Below, in pieces: positions 27,849 through 38,739 of a DNA stretch of 64,000 nt (position 1 is the stretch's first letter; every line of letters starts with the position of its first letter). The stretch comes from Nakamurella silvestris (GTDB lineage: Bacteria; Actinomycetota; Actinomycetes; Mycobacteriales; Nakamurellaceae). The position numbers and the translations under genes were made by a program. The notes under the pieces are model-generated. The model saw only the letters and a list, made by a program, of their open reading frames with translations, ran no database searches and had not been told where the DNA came from. Where the stretch lies: contig QXCQ01000081.1 in the NCBI GenBank assembly GCA_003576535.1, positions 46,723-110,722 of the forward strand, given 5' to 3'.

Positions 27849-28718
27849 ATGACCAGGAACCGGTGGACCGCCGAGGATCTTCCCGATCTCACCGGAAGGA
27901 CCGTGGTGGTGACCGGTGCCTCGAGCGGGCTGGGAACCGCCACCGCCGAGGCTTTCGCGGGAGCAGGAGCGCGGGTGGTACTGGCGGTCCGCAACGTCGC
28001 GAAGGGGGACAAGGCCGCGGCCGGCATCGCCGGGCGGACGGAGGTGCGTGAGCTCGATCTGGGCGACCTCGCCTCGGTCCGGCGGTTCGCCGAGGGGTGG
28101 ACGGGTGACCTGGACGTCCTGGTCAACAACGCCGGCATCATGCAGGTCCCGTTCGGGCGGACGGCGGACGGTTTCGAGCTGCAGATCGGCACGAACCATC
28201 TGGGGGTCTTCGCCCTGACGAACCTGTTGCTGCCGCACATCACGGACCGGGTCGTCACCGTCTCGTCGGACCTGGCCCGGCGGGGGAAGATCGATCTGGC
28301 CGACCTGAACTGGGAGCGGCGGACGTACGAGCCGTTGCAGGCGTACTGCCAGTCCAAACTCGCCAACCTGTTGTTCACCGCCGAACTGCAACGCCGGCTG
28401 TCGAACAGCTCCTCGTCGGTCCGGGCACTGTCGGCCCACCCCGGTGTCTCGAAGACGAACCTCGTCAGCCACGTTCGCGGGGTGACGAAGGTGTTCACCC
28501 GGGTGATGGGACAGAGCGCCGCGATGGGGGCATTGCCGACCCTGTACGCCGCCACCGTTGATCTGCCGGGCAACACCTACGTGGGGCCCGGCGGGTTCGC
28601 CCACGTGCGTGGGTACCCTGAGGTGGTGCAGACCCCGGCGTCCGCGCGGGATGTCGGGACAGCCGTTGCCCTGTGGGACATCTCCGAGGAACTGACGAAG
28701 GTCGTTCGGCCCGCCTGA
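27849..28718 (+). CDS. Short-chain dehydrogenase/reductase
   Basis: 289-residue NAD(P)-dependent oxidoreductase. The nucleotide-binding motif TGASSGLG is at ~22-29, NNAG (~93), the catalytic Ser is in VSSD and the Tyr/Lys pair in YCQSK. Length and HPGVSKTNL fit the retinol-dehydrogenase/WWOX-like SDR group often seen in Actinobacteria. The substrate is unknown. GAGGGA lies ~9 nt upstream of the ATG. Likely regulated by the divergent XRE gene. Confidence 0.88.
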   Translation: MTRNRWTAEDLPDLTGRTVVVTGASSGLGTATAEAFAGAGARVVLAVRNVAKGDKAAAGIAGRTEVRELDLGDLASVRRFAEGWTGDLDVLVNNAGIMQVPFGRTADGFELQIGTNHLGVFALTNLLLPHITDRVVTVSSDLARRGKIDLADLNWERRTYEPLQAYCQSKLANLLFTAELQRRLSNSSSSVRALSAHPGVSKTNLVSHVRGVTKVFTRVMGQSAAMGALPTLYAATVDLPGNTYVGPGGFAHVRGYPEVVQTPASARDVGTAVALWDISEELTKVVRPA

Positions 28719-28833
28719 CCTCCCGTTCGCCCCGCCTGACCTCCCGTCGAGTGCCCCGCCACCATGTGGTGAACGTGCGGTGGCGGGGACATTCCCGTGG
28801 TTCATGCTCCGACAACTACCAAAGGAACTGCCG

Positions 28834-29709
28834 ATGGAACTCGGAATTCACTTCGCCAACTTCACCCTTCCCGGCGGGCCGGAGAACCTGGCCCCGCTCC
28901 TCGCCGGAACCGCCCGGGCTGCGGAGGCCGGCGGCTGCAGCACATTCACCCTGATGGATCACTGGTTCCAGATGGAGCAGTTCGCCACCTCCCAGGATCC
29001 GATGTTGGAGGGGTACACCTCCCTCGGGTTCGTCGCCGGGCAGACCAGCCGGATGAGTCTGGGCCTGATGGTCACCGGTGTGACCTACCGTCATCCCGGA
29101 CTGCTCGCCAAGATCGTCACCACCCTGGACGTCCTGTCCGGAGGGCGGGCCTTCCTCGGAATCGGCGCCGCCTGGTACGAGCGCGAGCACCTGGGTCTGG
29201 GAGTGCCGTACCCGCCGGTGTCGGAGAGGTTCGAGCGGCTGGAGGAGACCCTGCAGATCTGCCGGCAGATGTGGAGCGAGAACGAGGGACCCTACGACGG
29301 AACCCATTACCAATTGGCGGAGACCATCTGTCAGCCCCCGCCCATCCAGGCCGGTGGTCCGCCGATCCTGATCGGCGGGAGCGGGGAGAAGAAGACCCTG
29401 AAGCTGGTGGCCCGGTACGCCGACGCCTGCAATCTCTTCGCGATCGGGCCCGAAGGTGTCGCGCACAAGATCGAGGTGCTCGCCCGGCACTGCGAGGACG
29501 CCGGCCGCGACCCGTCGACCGTGCGGGTGACGATCATGGGCGGCGGCAACCCGCTCGATGATCTCGACGGGTTCCTGGCGAGCATGGAGAAGTACGCGGC
29601 CCTCGGGGTCGAACTGGTCGAGATCATGCCGACCGGACCGGACCCGGTCGGGTTGGTGGAGCAGCTGGGGGAGAAGTTGGTCCCGCGGTTGGCCCTGATC
29701 GGTCCCTGA
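28834..29709 (+). CDS. LLM-class (F420-type) flavin-dependent oxidoreductase
   Basis: 291-residue luciferase-like monooxygenase-fold TIM barrel. Motifs are GIHFANFTLPGG, TLMDHWFQ, GLMVTGVTYRHPGLLAKIV (part), GRAFLGIGAAWYE, and QAGGPPILIGGSGEKKTLKL for cofactor phosphate binding. LLM proteins of this group commonly use coenzyme F420. Substrate unknown. AAAGGA is 8 nt before ATG 28834; earlier in-frame ATGs (28780, 28804) would add non-conserved residues. A family A palindrome follows. Confidence 0.87.
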   Translation: MELGIHFANFTLPGGPENLAPLLAGTARAAEAGGCSTFTLMDHWFQMEQFATSQDPMLEGYTSLGFVAGQTSRMSLGLMVTGVTYRHPGLLAKIVTTLDVLSGGRAFLGIGAAWYEREHLGLGVPYPPVSERFERLEETLQICRQMWSENEGPYDGTHYQLAETICQPPPIQAGGPPILIGGSGEKKTLKLVARYADACNLFAIGPEGVAHKIEVLARHCEDAGRDPSTVRVTIMGGGNPLDDLDGFLASMEKYAALGVELVEIMPTGPDPVGLVEQLGEKLVPRLALIGP

Positions 29710-29736
29710 CGGCGGTGCTGGGCACGAAACCCTAGT

Positions 29737-29802
29737 GACCGCGCTCCTTCTCGACAATCGCGCTTGCTGCATGCAGCGCGATTGTCGGCAAGGAGCGCGG
29801 TC
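29737..29802. repeat. Palindrome family A, copy 3
   Basis: GACCGCGCTCCTTCTCGAC pairs with GTCGGCAAGGAGCGCGGTC, and the inner part ATCGCGCT...AGCGCGAT surrounds TGCATGC. It follows the LLM gene by 27 nt and opens the secreted-protein block that ends at copies 4 and 5. Confidence 0.88.
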
Positions 29803-29974
29803 AGCGAGGTGACGGAGTGGTGAGCACCCTCGGTGACTCCCAGTAAAAGATCTTTCACTCACCGCTCAACAGATCTACGCACAGAAACCTTGTATAGATG
29901 GCCTCGGTTGTTGCCGGGCCATCGTGCCCCCTCCGCCCCTCAGGCAGAGGGGCGAAACTGCAAGGGAGTACTGC

Positions 29975-31234
29975 ATGAGGTTCTCCAGAACCCAACTGGG
30001 CGGGCTGGCATTGGCGGTGGTGGTCTCGTTGACCGCGGCACCGGAGACGGCCGGGGCGTCCACCGGAGCTGCCGGCTCACCGTCGTCCGTCCCGTCAAGC
30101 CATGAGATCGCGGCGGTGCCGGGGGTGCCCGACTCGGGAGCACTCACCGGTGACGTCGTCCTCGCCGGCACCGTGACGGCCGATTCCCGGCCGGTCGCAG
30201 GTGCGCTGGTCGTCGCCTATGCCTGGCCGCGGAACGACGTCTGGGATGCGACATCGGTGGGCCGGACCTACACGATGCTTCCGGTGGCACAGGCCCGGAC
30301 CGACGCCGACGGTCACTACGACCTGCGGGTCTTCGACCCACGAAGTCTGGACCCGTTCCGCAACGACGACGGCGCGGTCAACGTGTCGTTGACGGCCACC
30401 GCCAACGGGAAGACCCAGGTGGTCGACCAGGTGCTGCGTGACGCAGGGCAACAGACCACCGGGGAATCCGAGGTGATGACCGACGACTCGGCAATGACGG
30501 CCGCCCCCGCTGCCAACGACGGGTCGATCGACCTGAACGGGCCGGGGTCGATGGCCCCCGACACGATCGGCGGGGTGGTTCAGCCTGCCCAAGGTTCGTG
30601 TTCCAGCATGACGACCACCAACGTGGCCAACCTGCCTCCGGGATGGGTCATCGTCGGCCAGAGCTTCAGCGGTACCGCCTATGTCAAAGCGAACTTCAAG
30701 TACACCTCCGGGGCCACGAGCGAATTCGGGGTGGCCGCCTCGACCACCGGAGCCGAGGGCACCTGGACGGCGAATGTCGGTGTGACCACCAGCACCGCCG
30801 GTCAGAGCGAGACCGATTTCCCCACCAAAACCGGTAAAGGGAAGTACTTCTACGAGACCACCTTCAACTCCTCGAAGTTCAAACTCGGCTGCTACCACTA
30901 CAACACCACCCAGTGGACCTACAGCTATCAGGTCAGGGCCACCGACCAGTTCGGCGGAGCCAAGGCGGTGAGCACCACCAACACCTCAGGTGCGACGGAG
31001 TGCATCCCTTACAACAAGGGAACGACGCTGAGGGTGAACAAAAGCAAGGCCATCACCTGGAGCAACGGGTTCCAGATCAACAGTCCGATCGCGACCGTGG
31101 CACTGTCATCGCGGACCGGGTACTCCACCTCGGCCGAACTCGACTACACGCAGATCAAGGACATTCAGCTGTGTGGCAAAGGTGGCGGGCCGGCGAGTAC
31201 CACCGCGCTGACCGTGGGTGCCAAGGCGTTGTGA
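29975..31234 (+). CDS. Secreted protein with carboxypeptidase-regulatory-like N-domain
   Basis: 419-residue exported protein. The signal peptide spans ~1-28 (GGLALAVVVSLTAAPETAGA). Residues ~55-130 (LAGTVTADSRPVAGALVVAY, TDADGHYDLRVF) look like a carboxypeptidase-regulatory or transthyretin-like beta sandwich. Residues 185-419 are a Thr/Ser/Tyr-rich beta domain with four Cys and no recognised family. AAGGGAG precedes ATG 29975. It overlaps the next lipoprotein gene by GTGA, so both are probably made together at the cell surface. Function unknown. Confidence 0.7.
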   Translation: MRFSRTQLGGLALAVVVSLTAAPETAGASTGAAGSPSSVPSSHEIAAVPGVPDSGALTGDVVLAGTVTADSRPVAGALVVAYAWPRNDVWDATSVGRTYTMLPVAQARTDADGHYDLRVFDPRSLDPFRNDDGAVNVSLTATANGKTQVVDQVLRDAGQQTTGESEVMTDDSAMTAAPAANDGSIDLNGPGSMAPDTIGGVVQPAQGSCSSMTTTNVANLPPGWVIVGQSFSGTAYVKANFKYTSGATSEFGVAASTTGAEGTWTANVGVTTSTAGQSETDFPTKTGKGKYFYETTFNSSKFKLGCYHYNTTQWTYSYQVRATDQFGGAKAVSTTNTSGATECIPYNKGTTLRVNKSKAITWSNGFQINSPIATVALSSRTGYSTSAELDYTQIKDIQLCGKGGGPASTTALTVGAKAL

Positions 31235-31854
31235 GCCGGGGTGTGAAGAGGCGTGGACTGCTGATCGTCACCGGGTTGCTGGTGCTGGCGGGCGTCGGTT
31301 CCGGCTGTGGATCGACCTTCGGTGTCGTGGAGGGCGGACCGTTGGGTCCGTCGGACATGGACACGGCGATCTGTATACCGGCCAAGATCGGTCAGCCCGT
31401 GACCATCGGGACGATCGCGTTGGCGAATACCTCCGATAGGGATGTCGTCATCGACGAGGTCTCCTTCCTCGACAACGACGGCCTGGTGATCATCCAGAGT
31501 CTGGCGATCCCGAATCCGGGCTACCCCGACAAGGAGGGGTCGCTGGGGTCGGGGGCAACACTCGGGTTCCCACCGGACACCACCGGGTTCACCGAGGACT
31601 GGTCGAAGAAGATGCCGACCACGGGATTGACGGTTCCTGCTCACGGGCCATCGGTGACCTGGGACCTGGTGTTCGGGTTGCGGGGCACGAAGCAGGTCAG
31701 TGCGGGACAGGGAATCGAGATCGCTTATCACGATGCGCAAACGAAGTTCCACATCATGTTCAAGCTCGCCATCGAGATCCAGAACGACCCGGACGGGTGT
31801 GTCAAGGCGGATGACGCGAGAAATGGTGTGACTACAGAACCGTCCGAGGCCTGA
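31231..31854 (+). CDS. Lipoprotein, paralogue 1
   Basis: 207-residue predicted lipoprotein. A Lys/Arg-rich start and hydrophobic core lead to a lipobox GSGC. The mature part has IPAKIGQPVTIG, DGLVIIQSLAIPNPGYPD, GFPPDTTGFTEDWSKKMPTTGL and HGPSVTWDLVFGL, all shared with the gene at 31970. A beta-sandwich extracellular domain is likely. GTG 31231 overlaps the preceding stop. No known family recognised. Confidence 0.7.
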   Translation: MSRGVKRRGLLIVTGLLVLAGVGSGCGSTFGVVEGGPLGPSDMDTAICIPAKIGQPVTIGTIALANTSDRDVVIDEVSFLDNDGLVIIQSLAIPNPGYPDKEGSLGSGATLGFPPDTTGFTEDWSKKMPTTGLTVPAHGPSVTWDLVFGLRGTKQVSAGQGIEIAYHDAQTKFHIMFKLAIEIQNDPDGCVKADDARNGVTTEPSEA

Positions 31855-31864
31855 GCACTCCCTG

Positions 31865-31914
31865 CCGCGCTCCTTCCCGACTGCATACAGCGCGGTTGTC
31901 GGGGAGGAGCGCGG
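31865..31914. repeat. Palindrome family A, copy 4 (shortened)
   Basis: CCGCGCTCCTTCCCGAC pairs with GTCGGGGAGGAGCGCGG with one bulge or mismatch; the inner stem is partly deleted. The sequence CTGAGCACTCCCTGCCGCGC spanning the upstream stop is repeated at copy 5. The palindrome was therefore duplicated along with the lipoprotein gene. Confidence 0.8.
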
Positions 31915-31969
31915 TTGGGGCTCTCACCTGGCAAGATCATCCGAGGGGTGTCGACGAGGGGGCTAATAC

Positions 31970-32614
31970 GTGAGGTACAACAAAGCTGGTACTGGCCCGG
32001 GCGCACAGAGGCGGCGACTGCTGATCGTCACCGGTCTGCTGGTGCTGGCGGGAGTCGGTACTGGCTGCGGATCGACCTCCGGGGTCGTGGAGGGCGGGCC
32101 GTTGGGTCCTGACGACCTCGACGGGTGGGTGTGTATCCCGGCGAAGATCGGTCACCCGGTGACTGTCGGTGCCGGGACATTGACGAACTCCGCGGACCAG
32201 GACATCGTCATCGACGGCGTTTCGTTGTTCGATGACGACGGTCTGGTGATCATCCAGGGCCTGGCGATCCCGAATCCGGGCTATCCGGATCGGGAGGGAT
32301 CGCTGGGATCGGGTGGCACGGCCGGATTCCCGCCGGACACCACCGGATTCACCGAGGACTGGTCCCAGAAGATGCCGACCACGGGTCTGGTGATCCCGGC
32401 CCACGGCCCGTCGGTGACCTGGGATCTGGTGTTGGGGTTGATGGGCACCCAGAAGTCCAGCTCGGCGACGGCGATAGAGATCAACTACCACGAGGCAGGC
32501 ACCCAGTTCCGGATCAGGCTCACATTCGGAATGGTCCTGCGACCGGACAAGGGTGGTTGCGAGGAGGAAAGCAAGAAGTACGACGACCGCAAGCGGATGA
32601 CATCGCCGCCCTGA
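31970..32614 (+). CDS. Lipoprotein, paralogue 2
   Basis: 214-residue lipoprotein with lipobox GTGC, a tandem duplicate of the gene at 31231. LLIVTGLLVLAGVG, VVEGGPLGP, IPAKIGHPVTVG, DGLVIIQGLAIPNPGYPD and GFPPDTTGFTEDWSQKMP are near-identical. The C-terminus is longer and charged (EEESKKYDDRKR). GTG 31970 follows GAGGGGG by 7 nt. It lies between palindrome A copies 4 and 5. Function unknown. Confidence 0.72.
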   Translation: MRYNKAGTGPGAQRRRLLIVTGLLVLAGVGTGCGSTSGVVEGGPLGPDDLDGWVCIPAKIGHPVTVGAGTLTNSADQDIVIDGVSLFDDDGLVIIQGLAIPNPGYPDREGSLGSGGTAGFPPDTTGFTEDWSQKMPTTGLVIPAHGPSVTWDLVLGLMGTQKSSSATAIEINYHEAGTQFRIRLTFGMVLRPDKGGCEEESKKYDDRKRMTSPP

Positions 32615-32624
32615 GCACTCCCTG

Positions 32625-32686
32625 CCGCGCTCCTTCCCGACCTCCGCGCTCGCTGCAAGCAGCGCGGTTGTCGGGGAGGAGCGCGG
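32625..32686. repeat. Palindrome family A, copy 5
   Basis: CCGCGCTCCTTCCCGAC and GTCGGGGAGGAGCGCGG arms with an inner CCGCGCT...AGCGCGG stem. It closes the secreted/lipoprotein block, 14 nt before the converging DUF2236 stop. Confidence 0.85.
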
Positions 32687-32700
32687 TCAGCGGGGCACGA

Positions 32701-33570
32701 TCAGGCGGGGACGGCCGGGCGTGACATCGCCCAGCGGATCGTGGAGGTCGCAGCCTTGCCCGCGCCGGCCCCGATCAACCCGTCTGCCAACGGGATGCGT
32801 GGCAGCCGCAGGGTCCGACGGGCCCACCCGGGCAGGGTGGACACGGCTGCCGCAGCGAGCATCGCGTAACCGGGGCGGCTGGCCAGCGGCAACGGGGGAT
32901 TGAGCAACAGGAACCGGGCGGCGTCCCGAGCGGCCACCGTGCTCTCCAGCTCCGGCCGGTACGCGGCGAGCATGACGTCGAGTTCGGCAACCGTCCCCGG
33001 CGGCGCGGGCACACCGATCTTCGCGGCAACCAGGGCGGTCTGGGCCACGTACTCGTCCGCCATCTCCGGCGTCAGAGGTCCACCGCCGAACCGTCGGTAG
33101 GCCGTCAGGAAGCTGTCGATCTCGGCCAGGTGCACCCAGGCCAGCAGATGCGGGTCACTGGCCCGGTAGGGCCGACCGTCGAAGGCCTTCCCCCGCACCC
33201 GCTCGTGGATCGACCTGATCTTCGCGATATGGGCTTCGGCCTGTTCCGCCGGACCGAAGGTGGTGATCGCCAGGTAGTAGCTGGTGCGCTGCAACCGGCC
33301 CCACGGGTCGCCCTTGAATCCGGAATGTCCCGCCACCCCGGCCATCGCCAGGGGGTGCAGGGACTGCAGCAGCAGGGCGCGGATACCGCCGATGTACATC
33401 GACGCGTCCTGGTGGATGACGTGGATGCCAGTGCCGGGTGCGAACCACCGCTCACCCGGGTCGGTCCAGATCCGGCGGGAGTCCTCGGCGAAACTGTCCC
33501 CGCCGACCCTCGCGCGCAGCGCCTGGGCCAGGCCGGCCCGCAACGCATCAACCGGATTCAAGGTCACCAT
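32701..33570 (-). CDS. MpaB-type (DUF2236) oxygenase-like protein
   Basis: 289-residue mostly helical protein of the DUF2236/MpaB family (latex clearing protein Lcp-like fold). IHVIHQDASMYIGGIRALLLQ, HPLAMAGVAGHSGFKGDPWGRLQRT (in part), DPHLLAWVH and the later PLTPEMADEYV are typical. Family members with conserved His/Arg bind heme, but the substrate here is unknown. ATG 33570 is chosen because it begins MVTLNPVDAL before the conserved region; in-frame ATGs at 33588 and 33630 are possible. Confidence 0.82.
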   Translation of the reverse strand: MVTLNPVDALRAGLAQALRARVGGDSFAEDSRRIWTDPGERWFAPGTGIHVIHQDASMYIGGIRALLLQSLHPLAMAGVAGHSGFKGDPWGRLQRTSYYLAITTFGPAEQAEAHIAKIRSIHERVRGKAFDGRPYRASDPHLLAWVHLAEIDSFLTAYRRFGGGPLTPEMADEYVAQTALVAAKIGVPAPPGTVAELDVMLAAYRPELESTVAARDAARFLLLNPPLPLASRPGYAMLAAAAVSTLPGWARRTLRLPRIPLADGLIGAGAGKAATSTIRWAMSRPAVPA

Positions 33571-33597
33571 GCTGTTCACGGTACCCATCCGCCCAGC

Positions 33598-33690
33598 GGG
33601 CAAGGCTCGGCAGCGGGCAGAGGTCTCCAACGGGCAGGGGCCTCCAACGGGCAGGGGCCTCCAGCGGGCAAGGGTCGGCAGCGGTCACGA
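33598..33690. repeat. Tandem ~17-bp repeats between dac and the DUF2236 gene
   Basis: Four to five imperfect units such as CGGGCAGGGGCCTCCAA and CGGGCAAGGGTCGGCAG. They lie in the 193-nt gap between the carboxypeptidase and the DUF2236 gene, upstream of the latter. Nothing else is visible in this gap. Confidence 0.65.
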
Positions 33691-33763
33691 GCCGGCGGCC
33701 GACGAGGGCGCACGCGGGAGGGGGGGCAGCGCCCAGGGCACCGGGCCGACCGCCCGACAAACC

Positions 33764-35245
33764 TCAGCGGCGGTGACCGGGCCGCGGACGAGGCGGCGGC
33801 CGACGGTCCTTGGTGCGGGCCAGGTAGACCCAGATGAGCAGGCCGAGCACCACCAGTATCCCGCCGAACCAGATCACCCCGGACAGGGAGCCGGCCGTCG
33901 ACACGGTCTCGTAGGTCTGGGCGACGGCCGGCGAACCGGGGGCGGGCTCCTTCGTGCCCGATGCGCTGCTCACCGGCTCAGCGGTGTCGGTCTCGGTGCC
34001 GGCCACAGCGACGCTCCCGGTGGTCTCGACTTCGGTGCTGTCCGCGGTGCTCTCGGCGGTCCCCGCCTGCTCGGCGATCTCCGGCAGACTCAGCACGGAA
34101 CCGACGGCGGAGGTGGAACCAGACAGACCGAAACCCCAGTCGAGCAGTGAGGCGGCCTGCATCCACTGCCGGCGCGGCTGCTGGGTACCGCCGAGCATGG
34201 TGACGACCAACCGGCGTCCGTCCCGTTCGGCCATGCCCATGTAGGTGTTGCCGGCATCATCGGTGAACCCGGTCTTCCCACCGAGCGCGCCCTCGTAGGA
34301 ATGCAACAGCTGATTGTCGTTGGCGATGCCGAACTTCTCGTACTCGCCGAAACCGGGGACCATGGAGGTCTTGGTGGACACCAGTTCCGGGAACTCCGGG
34401 TGTTGCATCGCGGCCCGGGTGATCAGCGCCAGGTCGTAGACCGAGGTCATCTGACCGGGTCCGTCCAACCCCGAGACGGTGACGGCGCGGGTGTCGGTGG
34501 CTCCGAGATCGGCAGCGATACCGTTCATGTCGGCGACGGTCTTGTCGAACCCGCCGTTCGTGCGGGCCAGGGCGAAGGCCGTGTCGTTGCCCGATCCCAT
34601 CATCATGAAGAGCAGCAGCTGCCGGACGGTGTACTTCCCGCCGGGACCGATGCCCACCCGGGAGCCCTCCTGGTTGGCGTCCTCCTGGGTGCCGGTCACC
34701 ACCGCGTCCAGATCGGGCAGCTCGGTCAGCATCGTCAGGGCGGTGAGCAGTTTCAGGGTCGACGCGGGCCGGTACCGGCCGTGCGGGTCCTTCGCCCCCA
34801 GCACCTCCCCGCTGTCCAGGTCGGCGACCATCCAGGCGGCGGCGGAGATGTCGGACGGCAGGTCCTCGGCCCCGTCGGGCAGGACGAAACCGCACTCGGC
34901 GAGGCCGTCACCGCCCGGGGCCGGGGTGGGCACCGGCAACGGGGCGGGGGAGGTCTCGCCGGGGGCGGGCTCCTCGGACAGGTCCACCGGCGGAGGCGGC
35001 AGCTTCTGCTGCGGGCAGTCCGAGGTGTCCGGCGGGGTCACGGTTTCCGAGGGCGGCAGGTACTCGTCACCGGTCGCAAATCCTGCAGCGACGGCAGTGC
35101 CCGGGAGGACCACGGAGCCGGACAGGGCCAGGGCGCCGGCCAGTAGGGCCGAGAAGCCCAGGCGGAACAGACCTCCGGCCCGGGTGCGGCGGTGAAGCCG
35201 CGCCCGGGCCGGAGCAGAAGTAGCTGCAGCAGCGAGGAAAGACAT
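33764..35245 (-). CDS. D-alanyl-D-alanine carboxypeptidase (PBP5/DacB-like)
   Basis: 493-residue penicillin-binding protein trimming pentapeptide stems of peptidoglycan. Residues 1-55 contain a signal or anchor segment. A Pro/Glu-rich linker precedes the S11-type domain with SxxK at PASTLKLL, SxN at GSGNDT and KTG at GGKTGFTDDAG. A Thr/Ser/Glu-rich stretch is followed by a membrane helix near ~465-487 and an Arg/Pro tail, so it is anchored at both ends. ATG 35245 is used. It lies 33 nt after sdhB on the same strand and may be co-transcribed with the sdh genes. Confidence 0.92.
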   Translation of the reverse strand: MSFLAAAATSAPARARLHRRTRAGGLFRLGFSALLAGALALSGSVVLPGTAVAAGFATGDEYLPPSETVTPPDTSDCPQQKLPPPPVDLSEEPAPGETSPAPLPVPTPAPGGDGLAECGFVLPDGAEDLPSDISAAAWMVADLDSGEVLGAKDPHGRYRPASTLKLLTALTMLTELPDLDAVVTGTQEDANQEGSRVGIGPGGKYTVRQLLLFMMMGSGNDTAFALARTNGGFDKTVADMNGIAADLGATDTRAVTVSGLDGPGQMTSVYDLALITRAAMQHPEFPELVSTKTSMVPGFGEYEKFGIANDNQLLHSYEGALGGKTGFTDDAGNTYMGMAERDGRRLVVTMLGGTQQPRRQWMQAASLLDWGFGLSGSTSAVGSVLSLPEIAEQAGTAESTADSTEVETTGSVAVAGTETDTAEPVSSASGTKEPAPGSPAVAQTYETVSTAGSLSGVIWFGGILVVLGLLIWVYLARTKDRRPPPRPRPGHRR

Positions 35246-35278
35246 CGCCAACCACCATAGTTCAGTTGTGGCGTGCCG

Positions 35279-36064
35279 TCAGATCCGGCGGAACATCAAC
35301 GCCCGCTTCACTTCCTGAATGGCCTTGGTCACCTGGATACCACGCGGGCAGGCATCGGTGCAGTTGAAGGTGGTGCGGCAGCGCCACACACCCTCGGCGT
35401 CCGACAGGATCTCCAGCCGCTCCTCGGCCGCCTGATCACGGGAGTCGAAGATGAACCGGTGGGCCGCGACGATGGCCGCCGGGCCGACATAGGCGTCAGC
35501 ACTCCAGTAGACCGGGCAGGAGGTGGTGCAGCAGGCGCACATGATGCACTTGGTGGTGTCGTCGAAGCGCTCGCGGTCCTCGATGGACTGCACCCATTCG
35601 CGGTCCGGCTCGTTGCCGTGGGTCACCAGGTACGGCTTGACCGAACGGAAGGCGTCGAAGAACGGCTCCATGTCGACGATCAGGTCCTTCTCCAACGGGA
35701 GGCCCTTGATCGGTTCGATGGTGATCTCGGTCTTCTTCGCGGTGACCAGGTCCTTGACGAGAACCTTGCAGCCCAGCCGGTTACGGCCGTTGATCCGCAT
35801 CGCGTCGGAGCCGCAGATGCCGTGGGCGCAGGACCGGCGGAAAGCCAGGGTCCCGTCGATGTACCACTTGATGTAGTGCAGCAGGTTCAGGATCCGGTCG
35901 GTGGGCAGCGCCGGGATCCGGTAGGACTCCATGTGCGGTGCGTCGTCGAGTTCGGGGTTGAACCGCTGCAGGTTCACCGTGACCATGACGGCCCCGTCCG
36001 GGACCGGCGGGAGCGGCCCGGTGTGCTGGACCGGAGCGAGATCGGCGTTGAGTGTGGCTGTCAT
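35279..36064 (-). CDS. sdhB: Succinate dehydrogenase iron-sulfur subunit
   Basis: 261-residue subunit passing electrons from SdhA to the membrane. The [2Fe-2S] cluster motif is CAHGICGSDAM with a later C (NRLGC). The [4Fe-4S] and [3Fe-4S] motifs are CIMCACCTTSCP and CRTTFNCTDACPRGI. It is separated from sdhA by 1 nt. Last of the sdhCDAB genes. Confidence 0.96.
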   Translation of the reverse strand: MTATLNADLAPVQHTGPLPPVPDGAVMVTVNLQRFNPELDDAPHMESYRIPALPTDRILNLLHYIKWYIDGTLAFRRSCAHGICGSDAMRINGRNRLGCKVLVKDLVTAKKTEITIEPIKGLPLEKDLIVDMEPFFDAFRSVKPYLVTHGNEPDREWVQSIEDRERFDDTTKCIMCACCTTSCPVYWSADAYVGPAAIVAAHRFIFDSRDQAAEERLEILSDAEGVWRCRTTFNCTDACPRGIQVTKAIQEVKRALMFRRI

Positions 36065-36065
36065 A

Positions 36066-37832
<1,767 letters not shown>

Positions 37833-37843
37833 CGTGTACTGCC

Positions 37844-38308
37844 TCAGTTTCCGGTCGGGTATTCGATGGTGCCGTCAAAGGTGAAGATGACGAAGCTGCC
37901 GAGGGCCAGGGTCAGGATCACCGAGGCGTACAGCAGGACCTTCAGCCAGAACCTGGTGCCGTCCTTGCGGGCGTAGTCGTTGATCACGGTGCGCAGGCCG
38001 TTGGCTCCGTGCAGCTCGGCCAGCCAGAGCATGACCAGGTCCCACATCTGCCAGAAGGGGGAGGCCCAGCGCCCGGCGACGAAACCCCAGTTGATGCGGT
38101 GAACACCGCCGTCGAGGATGTTCATGATGAAGAGATGGCCGAGCACCAGGACGACCAGCACGATGCCGGACAGGCGCATGAACAGCCAGGAGTACATCTC
38201 GAAGTTCTGGCCGGCCTTGCGAACCCGCTTGCGCGGTGCGTTCGGGGCCTCGATGGCGTGGTTCGCCGCTGCGGAGAGTTCCTCCGAGGTGAGTTTCGCT
38301 GTGGTCAT
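37844..38308 (-). CDS. sdhD: Succinate dehydrogenase membrane anchor subunit D
   Basis: 154-residue membrane anchor with three helices after a ~40-residue charged N-terminus. RLSGIVLVVLVLGHLFIMNI carries a candidate heme His. Its ATG overlaps the sdhC stop, so the pair is coupled. Confidence 0.9.
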   Translation of the reverse strand: MTTAKLTSEELSAAANHAIEAPNAPRKRVRKAGQNFEMYSWLFMRLSGIVLVVLVLGHLFIMNILDGGVHRINWGFVAGRWASPFWQMWDLVMLWLAELHGANGLRTVINDYARKDGTRFWLKVLLYASVILTLALGSFVIFTFDGTIEYPTGN

Positions 38309-38739
38309 CAGGCACCTCCGCCGAAGATGTGCCGGATGTTGCGCTCGAGCATGAAGTACGCGCCGGGAAGCATGACCAGGACCCAGACGACGACGATGGC
38401 CCAGAGCATCTGCCGCTGGTAGCGCGGTCCCTTGCTCCAGAAGTCGATCAGCATGATCCGGATGCCGTTGAAGGCGTGGTAGAGCACAGCGCCGACCAGT
38501 CCGACCTCGAGCAGGTTGACGAACGGGTTCTTGTAGGTCTCGATGACCTTGTCGTACGACTCCGGCGACACCCGGACGAGCGCGGTGTCGAGCACATGAG
38601 CGAACAGGAAGAAGAAGGTGAGGACCCCGGTGATGCGGTGGGCGACCCAGGACCACATACCTTCGGCACCGCGGTAGAGCGAGCCACGACGTGGGCTGGG
38701 CTTCCCTCCGCTCGGGCGGATCGCGGTAGGGCTGGCCAT
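38308..38739 (-). CDS. sdhC: Succinate dehydrogenase cytochrome b556 subunit
   Basis: 143-residue three-helix subunit with HRITGVLTFFFLFAHVLDTA containing the likely heme-ligating His. The start ATG 38739 is preceded by GGAGG at ~10 nt and follows a long frame that is open further upstream without conservation. It is the first gene of sdhCDAB. Confidence 0.92.
   Translation of the reverse strand: MASPTAIRPSGGKPSPRRGSLYRGAEGMWSWVAHRITGVLTFFFLFAHVLDTALVRVSPESYDKVIETYKNPFVNLLEVGLVGAVLYHAFNGIRIMLIDFWSKGPRYQRQMLWAIVVVWVLVMLPGAYFMLERNIRHIFGGGA

Noticed and set aside
26805..28718. 637-residue forward frame fused to the SDR
   Set aside because: The extra N-terminal part is antisense to the XRE regulator; the SDR has its own start at 27849 with a binding site.
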